NCBI GenBank assembly: GCA_036365515.1
Contig: CM070875.1
Coordinates: 104,574,628 to 104,638,627, forward strand
DNA from: Torymus aiolomorphi
Lineage: Eukaryota; Arthropoda; Insecta; Hymenoptera; Torymidae
Direction: 5' to 3'
Length of the DNA: 64,000 nucleotides
Shown piece by piece: positions 28,750-39,332 of the stretch. The translations under genes and the position numbers were made by a program. Below the pieces are notes generated by a model, which worked only from the letters and a program-made list of their open reading frames with translations, was not told the origin of the DNA and made no database searches. The first letter of the stretch is position 1. Each line of letters starts with the position of its first letter.

Positions 28750-28931
28750 CTCTTAGGTCATCTTACGAATTCCGTGTTAGTGGTGGGGGGTAGTTTGGAA
28801 TTGATTTATTTTAATCAATTTTGATGTATTCTTCCATTATTTGTAGTACATTATATCATCCATGTGGAAAAAAGTGGTTTTTCGAAAATCGAATTTTCGT
28901 TGGATCGCAACGTTGCAAACTTCAAACCCAT
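28750..28931. repeat. partial satellite spacer closing the array
   Basis: The sequence starts inside the spacer (CTCTTAGGTCATCTTACG), continues through GTGTTAGTGGTGGGGGG, and ends GCAACGTTGCAAACTTCAAACCCAT. It is a 5'-truncated fourth spacer. After it the sequence becomes unique, so this is the right boundary of the satellite. Confidence 0.8.
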
Positions 28932-29980
28932 AATTCATAAGAGTATAAGAATGATAGTAATGCGCTCCAGTAATTCATCTCAGACATCTCACGTATATCT
29001 GAGTTGACTTTATCTTTCTGAGAGTACTAGTCTATGTTTTTATTAAACATAATTAAATAATAAAATGAAAATATGTAACTTTTCAGTTTGACAGTTCTAA
29101 AAAATAAACAAGCAGTGCCTTATTACTAAATCTGAAAAATTGCATAACTTCATTCTTTTTTTTATTAAATTATACCTACTTACAAAAAGATAAAATCAGC
29201 TTAAAAATGATGCCATACAATGCATTAAGAAGCAGATTTCTATCATTCTTATTCTCTTTTAAATTAAGTTCGAAAACACGTAACCTCAAAGTAAATATCA
29301 AATATGTTAAAGGAGACCACAAAGTGGTCATAGAGTATTAAAATACTTACAGACTAGATCTGGTTCCATGGATAATCTGGAAGATGAAGCTGTCAGATGC
29401 ATGTATCAGGAAGCCCTTCACTTAAGGTTGCCCACTGTAATGCCACTGTGTAGTTTTTTCAAAGTTGCAGTTCCCAATTTGGTGCTATTTTCTTAAAAGT
29501 CTCCTGCCTTATGATGGTCATATTAATAGTCATATCGACAGTCCATTATAACTTCCAATAGATGCTGAAGAACTGTACTGGGAAAAAAATTTGGTTTAGT
29601 AAATAACGGTTGTTATTTTAGATTTGAATACCCTGACACGTGTAGAAAAGAAAAGGGAAAACAAAAATAGAAATTTTTTGGATTCAATATGAAAAATAAT
29701 TACATTACAGAAAAAAAAACTAAAGAAATGGATTATCAATAATATCTTTTACAAAATTCTACTTAGAATAAATTATCACACTGTTACCTATGGGTGGGAA
29801 AATCTAGCACTATTTCTACAAAATATTTAAATGTTAAGATAGGTTGCAAATGTTTGTAGTATCGGACTATGTACAGGTACCATAACCATAAATTACAATA
29901 CCTACACTTAACTGACTGCTAGCAGCAATATAAATACAGCTGTCAACATTTAGCAAGTACTGGTGATTTCAAACTTCTTT
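28932..29980. other. unique AT-rich sequence, nothing recognised
   Basis: I see no coding frame with family resemblance, no tandem repeat and no inverted terminal repeat here. Confidence 0.5.
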
Positions 29981-30400
29981 ATATGGTGTATCCTTCCTTC
30001 TTGAGCCCCCTGCTGCTGCTGCTGCAGGTTCACTACCTCTTCTCAGCAGTTATCTCACTTCACTTGCACACAATCACAAGCGTACCTCGTACGTACCCGC
30101 TCGCTCGCAACCGAGAGTCCGAGACACCTTCACCTAACACATGCGTGAATGCCTCTCGCGATAACGGAGCTGCGACCCGTCAAAGTGAGGTTATGGCTGT
30201 ACAGTACACAGCGTCCGCCCCGTGGGTGTGCTCTGCACGCGGTGCGAACCAGGGTATAGGTACCGTACCTCGTCGTCGTCGTGGTCGGTGATCAGCTCGC
30301 ATTGTTGTCACTTCAGCGGGGGCTGCGGGGGTGCGTCGCGGCTCGACACCCGGCAGTGCTCAGCGTCATGCTGTCATGCACGATAAACATCATACGTATC
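29981..30400. other. GC- and CpG-rich patch
   Basis: Composition changes sharply here. There is a (CTG)n run (30,010-30,024), alternating CGTACC motifs, a (GTC)n run at 30,269-30,283 and many CpGs, between AT-rich flanks. A 102-codon open frame exists, but its low-complexity product shows no family resemblance. In AT-rich insect genomes such patches often mark a promoter or 5' UTR of a host gene, but no splice-joined coding sequence can be seen nearby. Regulatory function is only an inference. Confidence 0.3.
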
Positions 30401-30564
30401 TAATACATCATACACGAACAATATGACTATGACCATTGCGCGGTAACATGTCCGTAAGAGGCGGTCACTAATGTCTTTTAGACGGTAAATTTTTCGCTTA
30501 TTAACTTTATTATTTACCGCATGATAACAAAAACTATTTTTTTTTTTAAATATTATGCAAAACC

Positions 30565-30753
30565 ATGAGTGTATTGCCCTCCGTAATCACATTATTAATC
30601 ATTCTGCAATGTTTCACGTCGATATTTTAAGGCATCTAAGAATGGCATTTGAACGAAATTTTCGTTCAAATGCCATTCTTAAACGCTTCCGAATATTGAC
30701 TTGGGATTTTGTAGAATGATTAATGATGTTATTACGGAGGGCAATACACTCAT
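30565..30753. repeat. 190-bp near-perfect hairpin (foldback)
   Basis: ATGAGTGTATTGCCCTCCG at 30,565 is the reverse complement of the sequence ending at 30,753. The arms of about 93 bp continue to a centre at about 30,652-30,668 (GAACGAAATTTTCGTTC). The inner 22 bp or so of the arms are perfect, the middle is diverged and the outer ends are again perfect. No target duplication is evident. It may be a foldback MITE or a transcribed hairpin precursor. Confidence 0.75.
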
Positions 30754-31714
30754 TATTTTTCATATATCGTTATATCTTTTTTTTTCTACTAAAAACAAGA
30801 TGGTTTTTGCTCGGTCGGTAAAAATTGAGTTTGACACCCCCTTAAAGGAGTTCAGACATTTTCATGTAAATAAGGTGCAGTTTCCACGATACTTCAAATG
30901 TTATTATTTTATTACTGTATCTTATATATTAATGGCATTTAAAAATTATTTATATAATTCCGTAAATTAAAAAAATATAGTGACGGTAAGGTATAAATAA
31001 AATCAGTGTACTGAATATATTTTACGAAATAAAGGAAATATTAACTTTAATTATTATTACTTCGAATGAACATTTTTTTAAGCTTGGCATTTCATTATGT
31101 TGATTGCAAAAAGTAATTTTATAAGAAATATATAGTAATATTTTTTTCTTTAATATAGCTTATCAAGTCTTCAACTTGCAGGGTCGACCTTCTCTAGTCC
31201 AAAATCCACCCAATTTTATTATTTAATAAATTAACTTTTAAATATTTATTTGGAAAAACACATGTCCTACCTATATGTAAATACAATAAGTATTCAGAAT
31301 TTTTTTAACGATTCTATTAGTACTATCATGAAATATACTCGTTGAAAAATTGAATCAAAATGACAAAAATGCAGATTCCTACTTATCAATATTACAACAA
31401 CTTATTAATTAAAAAATTTCTGAACAGTGTTTTGGAAAAACTCAACTTAACAATCCCTCCGCATATGTAAATACTATCCAAAGAATTTTTTTAAAGCCCT
31501 CGTATTAATATTTTGATAAAGTATACTTGTTGGAATATGATGTCGGTATCTCACATCTTCTTAAGGACGATCTCCGACTCAACTTTATGAATATCGCAAA
31601 AACTGTGATCTAAAAATAATATTTATGATGGAAGCTCTTCACGAGTCTCTCTACGCCACTCCAAAAATAATAAAAAATGACGGTGTAAGAAAAAAGGTGT
31701 CAATACGATGATTA
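30754..31714. other. AT-rich sequence, nothing recognised
   Basis: I find no protein family, repeat array or transposon end. An open frame at 30,701-30,970 starts inside the hairpin arm and looks random. Confidence 0.5.
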
Positions 31715-31880
31715 TTTTGATATTACTCGTGAGATTCCTAGAATCTTCCTAAAGGTTTCATATTATATTTCACATTCGAGTAAATCGAATCTTTTTTTCT
31801 ATTTTTTCGCGAATCTGTCAGGAAGCTTTCTTAAAACATTGATTTGGAATAATCCAACAAACTTTCGTTATGACATCCAT
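31715..31880. repeat. partial ~385-bp repeat unit, left of Polinton
   Basis: TACTCGTGAGATTCCTAGAA, then TTTCATATTATATTTCACATTCGAG, AGGAAGCTTTCTTAAAACATTGA and CTTTCGTTATGA match, in order, the units at 44,390-44,540, 44,785-44,930 and 45,385-45,530. The repeat is interrupted at 31,880 and resumes on the far side of the Polinton at 44,155, so this is the left half of one interrupted unit. Confidence 0.75.
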
Positions 31881-32111
31881 AGTAGTCTACCCCTCGCTAT
31901 AGGCCGTCACAACAAACTTGACCTTGACCACAGACGTCAGCTTGTAGTCAAGGCCAAGAAAGTCGATCCGAAGACCATAACGAGGTACGAAGTAGCGATG
32001 CAGCAGCTCAACAAGCGCACGCGCACACATACGTACAAGCGCAGCGTCAGCACATTACAACACACACACACCAGTAAGCATATTGTGGAGAGAGAGACTG
32101 ACAACGCACGA

Positions 32112-32260
32112 TGGAGAGAGAGAGAGAGAGAGGGAGAGAGAGAGATGCGTTGCATCAGCGAAATCCATACTACGTGCATGTTTATGTGTGTGTGTGCGTC
32201 TGTGTACACGCGCGCACGTAAGCAAGCATATTAGAGAGAGAGAGAGAGAGAGAGAGAGAG
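32112..32260. repeat. (GA)n microsatellites in the left arm
   Basis: GA runs at 32,112-32,145 and 32,232-32,260 correspond to the CT runs at 43,889-43,921 and 43,741-43,800 in the opposite arm. The microsatellites are therefore part of the ancestral terminal repeat, not independent events. Confidence 0.85.
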
Positions 32261-32349
32261 CAGCGCTACGGTGTACCAAGATAAGCTGTTTTCAAGGCTA
32301 GTTCGTTTTGACACGGCAGCATTATGGCTACACTTTGGCGCATCAAAAC

Positions 32350-32551
<202 letters not shown>

Positions 32552-32606
32552 ATCTTCGGTTTGACAAGGTATAGTGTATTATGGCAAATATACATATATT
32601 AATTAG

Positions 32607-32933
32607 TGTTGAGGTTTGCGGATAATTAATAGTGTTGAGGTTTGTGGTAAAGTAAGAAACCATTATTTAATAGAGAGAGATAAATATAGTTTATTGAGGT
32701 GGCAAAAACGCCAGTCGGCACGTCCGACTTACATCCCAGTTGAATAGCGAGAGAGTAAGAAACATTCTAAGTGCGCTACACTGCTCTCGCGTCTCACGTA
32801 ACTCTCATACAGACATACTGGAGTGGGGAGACATGTGTGTGTTTCGTCCGCCGTCGCTTGGCAGACGCACATACCATTGTACCTATCCTCGCGTACAGCA
32901 CGCTGCATGTTGGAATATTCACATATTCCAACA
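32607..32933 (-). repeat. copia 3' LTR
   Basis: The LTR reads TGTTGG...CTCAACA on the minus strand. The purine stretch AAGGAGGCG lies immediately upstream of it on that strand (32,934 on) and is a plausible polypurine tract. The far end contains TGTTGAGGTTT twice, 26 bp apart. It is paired with 37,486-37,816. Confidence 0.92.
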
Positions 32934-33031
32934 CGCCTCCTTGAATTTTCAACATTATAATTAAATGTTCATGTTTTCATTCATTCATACAGTAATTTTA
33001 AGTATCACATTGTTAATAGATTTCTTTTATT

Positions 33032-33571
33032 TCAAATCACTCTCAACGCTTTTCTATTTTTCAAAAACTTCGTCTTATCTAAACTCATTGTTAACATATC
33101 AACTAGATTAAATTCTGAGTCTATTTTTACAACATCAATTATTCCATTTTCGTAGTTTTCATTAACGTAGTGATACTGCACTTCAATGTGCTTTGAGTTT
33201 TTTCTAAAATTACCAAATTTTGCGATTGCAATTGCGCCTGAGTTATCTTCATACATTTCAATTGGTTTAACAAGTTTTACATTAAATGATTCGCATAATA
33301 AATTTTTAATGAACAAGATTTCTGTTACTGCTTCGGACATAGCAGTATATTCTGCAAAAGTAGAACATTTTGTTACTGTACTTTGTTTATGCGTTTTCCA
33401 AAAAATTAAATTTCCATATAATCTAATTACAGAACCTCTTGTAGATCTTCTATCTACATTATCTCCTGCATAGTCAGAATCTACCATACAATCTAATACT
33501 TCGCTGTTAACATTATCATAGTACGTTAGCTTTAAATCTTTAGTCTTAAATAAGTATTTCAAAATTCTCAA
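33032..33571 (-). pseudogene. copia pol: RNase H domain and C terminus
   Basis: This 179-codon frame is the end of the copia polyprotein, the RNase H that removes the RNA template during reverse transcription. Visible family marks are DSDYAGD near residue 32, the SRRSTRGS-like segment DRRSTRGSV, the EYTAMSEA segment near residue 74, EDNSGAIAIA near residue 108, and the KHIEVQYHYV segment near residue 127. It sits in a different frame from the adjoining RT fragment, so at least one frameshift separates them. It runs to within about 100 bp of the 3' LTR. The catalytic acidic residues appear present, but the polyprotein as a whole is broken. Confidence 0.88.
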
Positions 33572-33696
33572 TGCATATTTAAAGTGTCTTTGGTCATAAC
33601 AACTTTGGTAACGACTTAAATAATTAATGCTATATGTTATATCTGGCCTTGTGCCTGTACTGATATATAATAATTCGCCGATTAAATTTCTGTATT

Positions 33697-34804
33697 TTAT
33701 TCTTCATCTATTTCATTTGCTTGTTCTAATTTTAGATTACTCTCCATTGGAGTATCGTATAATTTTGCATTTTCAAGGTTGTATTTTATAGCCAAAGATT
33801 CGATATATTTCGTTTGACTTAAAGTCATTTTACTTCTGTCTTCACTATATTCAATATCGATGCCAATACATTGGTTAGTTTTGCCCAAATCTTTCATTAT
33901 AAATCTTTCCATTAAACTTGCTTTTACTTGGTTTATTTTATTTTTGTCTTTGCAACAAATCAAGAGATCATCTACAAAAACTAGTATATATATGGAATCT
34001 TTGCTTGTATTATTTACATGTAGACAGTAATCATAGTTACTTCTTACAAAATTTAATTTCTCGACATATTCGCTGGAACAATCATACCATGCTCTAGGAC
34101 TTTCTCTGAGACCACACAGAGCCTTTTCTTAATTTGCAAACTTTATTGTCTCCAGTTTCATAACCTCTTGGTTCATTAACGTAAACTTCTGATTTTACAC
34201 TGCCATTTAAAAATGCCGTTTCAACATCCATTTGTTCTATAAACAAATTATTTTTACAACTGTAAGACAATAACATTTTCAACGTTTGCATTTTACCTAC
34301 AGGTGAATAAACATTTTCAACATATTCTTTTTGTTGGAATCCTCTTACAACTAATCTCGCTTTATAAGTATCGTTATTTTTCTTTTTATAAACCCATTTA
34401 ACATCAATGACCTTTTTATCTTTTGGCCTTTCGACAATTTGCCATGTGTGATTTTTCTTTAAACTGTTTATTTCGGAATCCATTGCTATTTGCCATTGTT
34501 TATATTCGCTGGAGTTTATCGCCTCCTCGAATGTATTTGGTACATTTGCATCAATATAATTTACATAAATAAAATGAGTAACTGGATTTCCGTATCTATT
34601 TACTGGACTTTTCTTTCTTTGAGATTTTCGCGGTATTGTTAGTCTATCTCTATTTTCGTTGTCTTCGTTATCAGATTCGTTATCGTTTACATTATTCGCA
34701 TCGATTAATTCAGTTTGATCTCCTCTACTTTCCCCGAAGGTCGCAATAGAGTGAAAAGGATATTCAGAACCGCTGTTGTTTGTTTCATTTAATTTCAGAA
34801 TCAC
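33697..34804 (-). pseudogene. copia pol: reverse transcriptase
   Basis: Two open segments make up the reverse transcriptase. The upstream one (34,094-34,804) has the W-x-AM-x-SE-type entry (QWQIAMDSEINSL), KWVYKKK, ARLVVRGFQQKE and the first catalytic motif QMDVETAFLNG. The downstream one (33,697-33,963), in another frame, has MKDLGKTNQCIGIDIE and LSQTKYIESLA. Between them the catalytic box VFVDDLLICC can be read at about 33,960-33,990. A frameshift near 34,110 and others separate the parts, so it cannot yield a full polyprotein. The N-terminal acidic stretch (DNNVNDNESDNEDNENRD-like) links integrase to RT. Confidence 0.88.
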
Positions 34805-34885
34805 TGTTTTCGTTTTCTAAACAGATTAACTTTATTCTATCTTCTATTACATCAACATGCCTTGCAGTAATTACTTTATTATTAA

Positions 34886-35773
34886 CTAAGACTTACTATA
34901 ACCATTTTCAACGTATCCTACTAATACACCTAGTTGTGCCTTATTATCCCATTTACTTTTCCTTAGAGCTTCCGGAACTCTTACGAAGACTCTACTTCCG
35001 TAAATTTTTAAATTTTTAACATTTGGCTTTATTACGAAAAATATTTCATAAGGAGTTTTATTCTCTGACGTGTTTGCAATTGTTCGATTTTTTAAATAAG
35101 CTACCGTTTTCATTATTTCCGGCCAATATCTTCTATGAATTTTTGCTTCCCTCATTAAGCATCTACCTATATCCATTGCTGATCTATTATATCTCTCCGC
35201 TACTTCATTTAATTCATGGACGTAGGGTGGACATGTCAATAATTCTATTCCTTTTGATTTTACAAAATCGAGAATTTCGCGATTTAGATATTCTCTACCG
35301 TTATCACATTGCATCTTTTTAATTCTCTTATTAAATTTATTTTCTACTAAATTTACGAATTCAATAAAAAAACTTGCAGTTTCTGACTTATTCTTAATGC
35401 AAAAGATTCTAGTACATTTACTATAATCATCAATAAATGTAAGAAAATATTTTTCTCCACCATAGCCAGTAGTAATATGTGGACCATTTAGATCAGTGTG
35501 TATTAACTCTAGGATTTCTTTCGTTTTTGTTCGATTATTTTCAAACGGTATATTTGCCATTTTACTTTGTATGCAATTTGCACATTTCATATCTATTTTT
35601 TCCAATTTATCTGGTAAACCTTCAACTAATTTATTATTTACTATTTTATTCAAATAATTAAAATTTACATGGCCAAGTGCTCTATGCCATTTTTCTTTAT
35701 CTGATAATCTTACTGAATTTACATATTTATCTTTGTTTTTATTCGTTAGTGCATAACTTTTCAAAGAATACAA
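34886..35773 (-). pseudogene. copia pol: integrase
   Basis: This 295-codon frame covers the integrase that inserts the cDNA. The GAG-pre-integrase signature WHRALGHVNFNYL is near residue 29, and with CANCIQSK near residue 64 it gives the zinc-binding HHCC module. The DDE core shows HTDLNGP, MQCDNGREYLN and ELNEVAERYNRSAMD. The YFLTFIDDYSKCTRIF segment is conserved. The C-terminal part has TPYEIFF and KSKWDNKAQLGVLVGY. It is one of the best-preserved parts of this element. The frame is lost just after the YVENGY motif. Confidence 0.92.
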
Positions 35774-35831
35774 ATTATCAATTTTATTTGCAATAGTTAC
35801 TAATTCTCCCGATTTATTGTAAATTTTAGCA

Positions 35832-36384
35832 TTACTGTCTCGTGCCGTCGCTTAACAAATTTTGCTTAATTCCTTCTACATAATATACATTACTCAAATC
35901 AATTTGTTTTTCATTATAATAATTTCTAACTTTAATTTTTATATTACCGATTTTCGTCGCTTTTAACATTTTACCGTCTGGTAATTTTACATTTACCGGA
36001 TCTTTTAAAAAGTATATACTTCTCAAAGTATGTATCGCTTTTAATAATATGGTCTGTGGAACCACTGTCCAATAACCAATTTATTTCGTTACCTTCGCAT
36101 TCTGTATTTACGCTATAACCTGTTATGTCCTTTACTTTTGGGCTGCATACTTGTGTTGACCACGTCTCGGATGATGAACCCTGCTGCTCATCCGTTGACT
36201 TGTTTTGATTTGAACTGCGTCCGCGTCCTCTGCCTCGATTGTAGCTTCGTTGGTTTCCACGTTGTCCTCTCGATGATTGGGCCTCTGCCGCCTTGTTGGC
36301 CTTTCCAACAATCCTTTTGATAATGTCCGACATTGCCGCAAGTAAAGCACTGTCCGTTTGTCTTTGTTGAGAACGTGCTTGCAT
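35832..36384 (-). pseudogene. copia pol: protease
   Basis: The aspartic protease is spread over two overlapping frames (35,971-36,384 and 35,832-36,065). The active-site motif is LLDSGSTDHI, preceded by the CSPKVKDITGY linker. The C-terminal half has KLPDGKMLKATKIGNI and NVYYVEGIKQNLLS, typical of copia proteases. A frameshift lies near 36,010. The protease would cut the gag-pol polyprotein during particle maturation. Confidence 0.85.
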
Positions 36385-37152
36385 TACTTTTCTTTTCTGA
36401 ATTATTTTTAACTAAATTCTTTTCTTTGATTTTTGATTTTACGTAATCTACTGTCCTTTCTCTTTCTGGAATGACGTCGATAAAGTCACCAATATAACTG
36501 TAATTTGCTGGTAATTCTTTGATTAGGTATCGCATTTTCTCAGTTTCATCTATCTTTCCTCCGGCTGCTTTAATTCGTTCACCGCTTTATCAAATTCTAC
36601 GAAGAATTCTTCAACATTTTCATAATTCTTTAATTTAATATCTTCAATTTGTCCTCGGCATATTATTTGTAATGGCGTGGATTTCGTCAGATATAATTTA
36701 TCCAAATTCGCAACCATTTCATAGGCTGATTTGCACTCACAAACATATTCTAATTGCTTATCTGAAATAGTGCTAATTAATATATTTCTTGCCTTTAAAT
36801 CCTTTTTCTTCCATTCATCTGCTTTATCTGTCTCAGCCCGTTCTCTTTCAGCTTGCTCTTTGCACTCTTTATATTCTAATAGAGTCATTAAGCGAAATTT
36901 CCAACTTGTATAATTTGGACCATCAAAAATGGGAATTACTATATCTTCGATTTTTGCTTGCTTAGCCATCTCGACTTCTTTTAATTTAATATCTTCGTAC
37001 ACTTTTATTACTTTATTTAGCGTAATTACTTTCTGCACTATTTTCACAAAACGTTTTTCAGCAATCTTTTCCCCGATTATTTCTTCGCTTTCATCTTCAA
37101 AGTTATCTCGTATTCCTTCTTTTTTGGTTTTTACTTTTCCTTTAGTGTCCAT
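36188..37152 (-). pseudogene. copia gag with CCHC zinc knuckle
   Basis: The start codon at 37,152 begins a lysine-rich leader, followed by the copia gag core: PIFDGPNYTSWKFRLMTLLE near residue 75, then ARNILISTISDKQ and VANLDKLYL. A one-base frameshift near 36,555 separates this from the second segment (to 36,188), which contains MRYLIKELPANY, RTVDYVKSKI and a single zinc knuckle, CFTCGNVGHYQKDC. The product would be the capsid protein of the virus-like particle. The Arg/Gly-rich stretch after the knuckle (RGRGRGRSSNQ in the overlapping frame) is a probable nucleic-acid-binding region. Confidence 0.88.
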
Positions 37153-37467
37153 TTACCACATGTATAACCTCAAATTCTGCCACGTGCTCTATTCTTGCAC
37201 CGTGCAGCGTGATTCACACAAGAAATCTAATCTGCTCGCATCGGCTTGAATTATTCATAAATTTTTCAAAATTCTTTCTTCTATCACTTATAGACATATT
37301 CTATTATGTATTCACACTTGTATTTTTCTTACTTTTGCACTTTTCCTTCAATATTTTTCACAGTTAATTTTTTGCGAGCCATGTGCTTTTTTCTTACTAC
37401 GGCGAGGCTGCCCCAATACTCGCCGAGGCTTGTATTGAGTCAGAGTCTTTTTTCTTTTTTACTTACC

Positions 37468-37485
37468 AACCACGCTCTGGCACCA
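37468..37485 (-). promoter_or_regulatory. candidate tRNA primer binding site
   Basis: Directly after the 5' LTR (minus strand) the sequence reads TGGTGCCAGAGCGTGGTT. It begins TGG, abuts the LTR with no gap, and resembles the TGGTATCAGAGC-type initiator-Met sites used by many copia elements. The exact tRNA is not established. Confidence 0.5.
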
Positions 37486-37816
37486 TGTTGAGGTTTCTGG
37501 ATAATTAATAGTGTTGAGGTTTGTGGTAAAGTAAGAAACTATTATGTAATAGAGAGAGATAAATATAGTTTATTGAGGTGGCAAAAACGCCAGTAGGCAC
37601 TTCCGACTTACATCCCAGTTGAATAGCGAGAGAGTAAGAAACATTCTAAGTGCACTACACTGCTCTTGCGTCTCACGCAACTCTCATACAGACATACTGG
37701 AGTGAGGAGACACTCATGTGTGTGTTTTGTCTGCCGTCGCTTGGCAGACGCGCATACCATTGTACCTATCCTCGCGTACAGCGCGCTGCATGTTGAAATA
37801 TTCACATATTCCAACA
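37486..37816 (-). repeat. copia 5' LTR
   Basis: This is the 331-bp copy of the LTR at 32,607-32,933, with a 4-base insertion (ACTC) and about 15 substitutions by eye. It would contain the promoter for the minus-strand transcript. Confidence 0.92.
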
Positions 37817-37821
37817 ATTAG

Positions 37822-38900
37822 ATTACCGGTTTTCGATATTTTATCAGATTTTGGAAGCTAATAGCACATGTTTCATGAATGCATATGGTCTTATGGGGTA
37901 TCTATGTGGGTTTTATGCTGTATTTTATAACTTTTGAATATAGCCTCTTTGTACCATGACAAGTGTACCTACATAAAAAAATTTCAGATTCATGGGTTTT
38001 TATGGGGTTTTCGATATTTTATCGGATTTTGGAAGCTGATGATTCGTGATTCATGAATATATAGTCTTATGGGGCGTCTATGGGGTTTTTATGGTGTATT
38101 TTATAACTTTTGTGTATAGCCTCTCTGTACCATGGCAAGTGTACCCACATAAAAAATTTTCACATCCATGGGATTTTTATGGTTCTTTACAACTGTTGTG
38201 TATAGCCTGTCTGTACTGCACAGCGACTGTCCAGCACCCACGCGCAGTGTCTAATCATGCACGCGCGATTTGGAAAAATGGAAAAACCGTAACTTCATGG
38301 ACATCACATAAGACCACTTCATCATAGATTATATTTTTCGCGACACTCTCGTGGAACTGTACACTCGAATTTTTGCGTAGAATCACTATCTACATAACGT
38401 TCTCGCGCACATTTGCATGGGGTACAAGAGAAACACACGACGCACTTCAGAATCCTCACAATACACTCATGATACTTTACGGCAGAGATGTTCGCGCTAC
38501 AAGATAATATTCACGACTGACAGCCGACCGGCCGTTGGTCTTTGCCACGGATGATCTGATCGCACGTGGGCTCTCTGCTGTCGCATTATATCGGCTTACC
38601 TCGAATTAGTCATAACTTACAGTCGTCGAAATCGTATCTTGTCATGTGAACCATCATGTTTTCAATTTCTAGAATTGCACACGCGTGCAAAAAACTCCTG
38701 ACTATGACATTCTTTATTAACGGTCGCGTTCACAGCCGGCACTCTGCGAACGTTCATTTTCAGCGTAAGTCGGATAGTGGGACATCAGACGACGAACTGC
38801 AGATATGTTATTTTTAAAAATGTCACGTACCGCTCAGCGAGTTGCAGTATAATGGAACACCACATTTTCCTTAGCCTAAGAAATTAAGATATATATTAAA
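37822..38900. repeat. Polinton left inverted repeat, inner part
   Basis: This segment is the reverse complement of 42,221 to about 43,090, ending AAGATATATATTAAA at 38,900 opposite TTTAATATATATCTT at 42,221. The outermost part holds a tandem duplication of about 178 bp (37,828-38,003 and 38,004-38,178, each with TTTTCGATATTTTATC and GTACCATG-CAAGTGTACC) that the right arm has only once. Confidence 0.85.
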
Positions 38901-39332
38901 TTTCTTTATGACACAGTATTTCTAATGTTACAAATAATATGTGCGATTATAAAGTGAGGAAAAAAAAGTGAGAAAAAGTCACGTATGCGAAATGCTGACA
39001 GCTGTGTCAGATAAAACAAAACATCAGCGCTTCTTTAGTTTTATTTTTACCGTAATCATTAAAAACATCTTTATTACGTTACATAGAGAGTATGCGGTTA
39101 CCGGATAATCAAGACGACATATTATTTTGGTAAGGTGTAGATTACATTATCGTGAAAAGAATTTCGTTACGTTAGTGAAATCAGCAAAATCTCTTAAAGG
39201 ACTGTTTATTGATAGAAGACACGTATTTGCTGACTCGAGAGAAATGTGACGTACGAGAGGCGCATCAAAGTGTAACAGTATATTTTTTCATTAAAGAAAG
39301 GAAGACTAGCTGGCCCATCGGCAAATGCTAAC
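38901..39332. other. Polinton interior upstream of polB, nothing recognised
   Basis: There is no open frame with family resemblance between the inner edge of the left arm and the polymerase. In an intact Polinton other genes would be expected, so this probably reflects internal deletion. Confidence 0.5.

Larger units (their letters stand above)
640..28750. repeat. 28-kb satellite array with higher-order structure
   Basis: The array is built from two related monomer families of about 150-165 bp that share the core AAAAAGTTTGGAAATGCC. Family A carries CTGTTTGGGGGTTTTCC and TCACGACCCCTATATA. Family B carries TTTTGGGCCCGTTTGG and TTTACATGTAGCTTGTG. B monomers alternate in two types, so the B period is a ~325-bp dimer. 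A-block, B-block and a unique spacer form a super-unit that recurs, with spacers starting at 8,081, 16,500 and 26,713. Individual variants sit at equivalent places in the three super-units, so the 8-kb unit itself was duplicated. Open frames inside it are by-products of the repeat and are not genes. Confidence 0.93.
32607..37816 (-). mobile_element. Ty1/copia LTR retrotransposon, complete ends
   Basis: Two LTRs (32,607-32,933 and 37,486-37,816) bound a gag-pol region on the minus strand. The element is flanked by the identical 5-bp duplication ATTAG (32,602-32,606 and 37,817-37,821). The domain order on the minus strand is gag, zinc knuckle, protease, integrase, RT, RNase H, which is the copia order. 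Several frameshifts and stops break the single long frame expected of this family. By eye the LTRs differ at about 15 positions plus one 4-base indel, so the insertion is not recent. It lies inside the Polinton's left arm and is younger than that arm. Confidence 0.93.

Noticed and set aside
640..28750. Many open frames of 60-130 codons on both strands in the satellite
   Set aside because: They recur with the monomer, exist on both strands at once, and are broken by single-base length changes in T-runs between copies. This is not coding behaviour.
640..28750. Possible CRISPR-like array
   Set aside because: The units are long, contiguous and similar throughout, with no short repeat plus unique spacer pattern; the DNA is eukaryotic.
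30701..30970. 89-codon open frame after the hairpin
   Set aside because: It starts inside a hairpin arm and has random-looking, hydrophobic content without family marks.
34780..35661. Plus-strand open frames across the copia pol region
   Set aside because: They are antisense shadows of the minus-strand integrase and RT.
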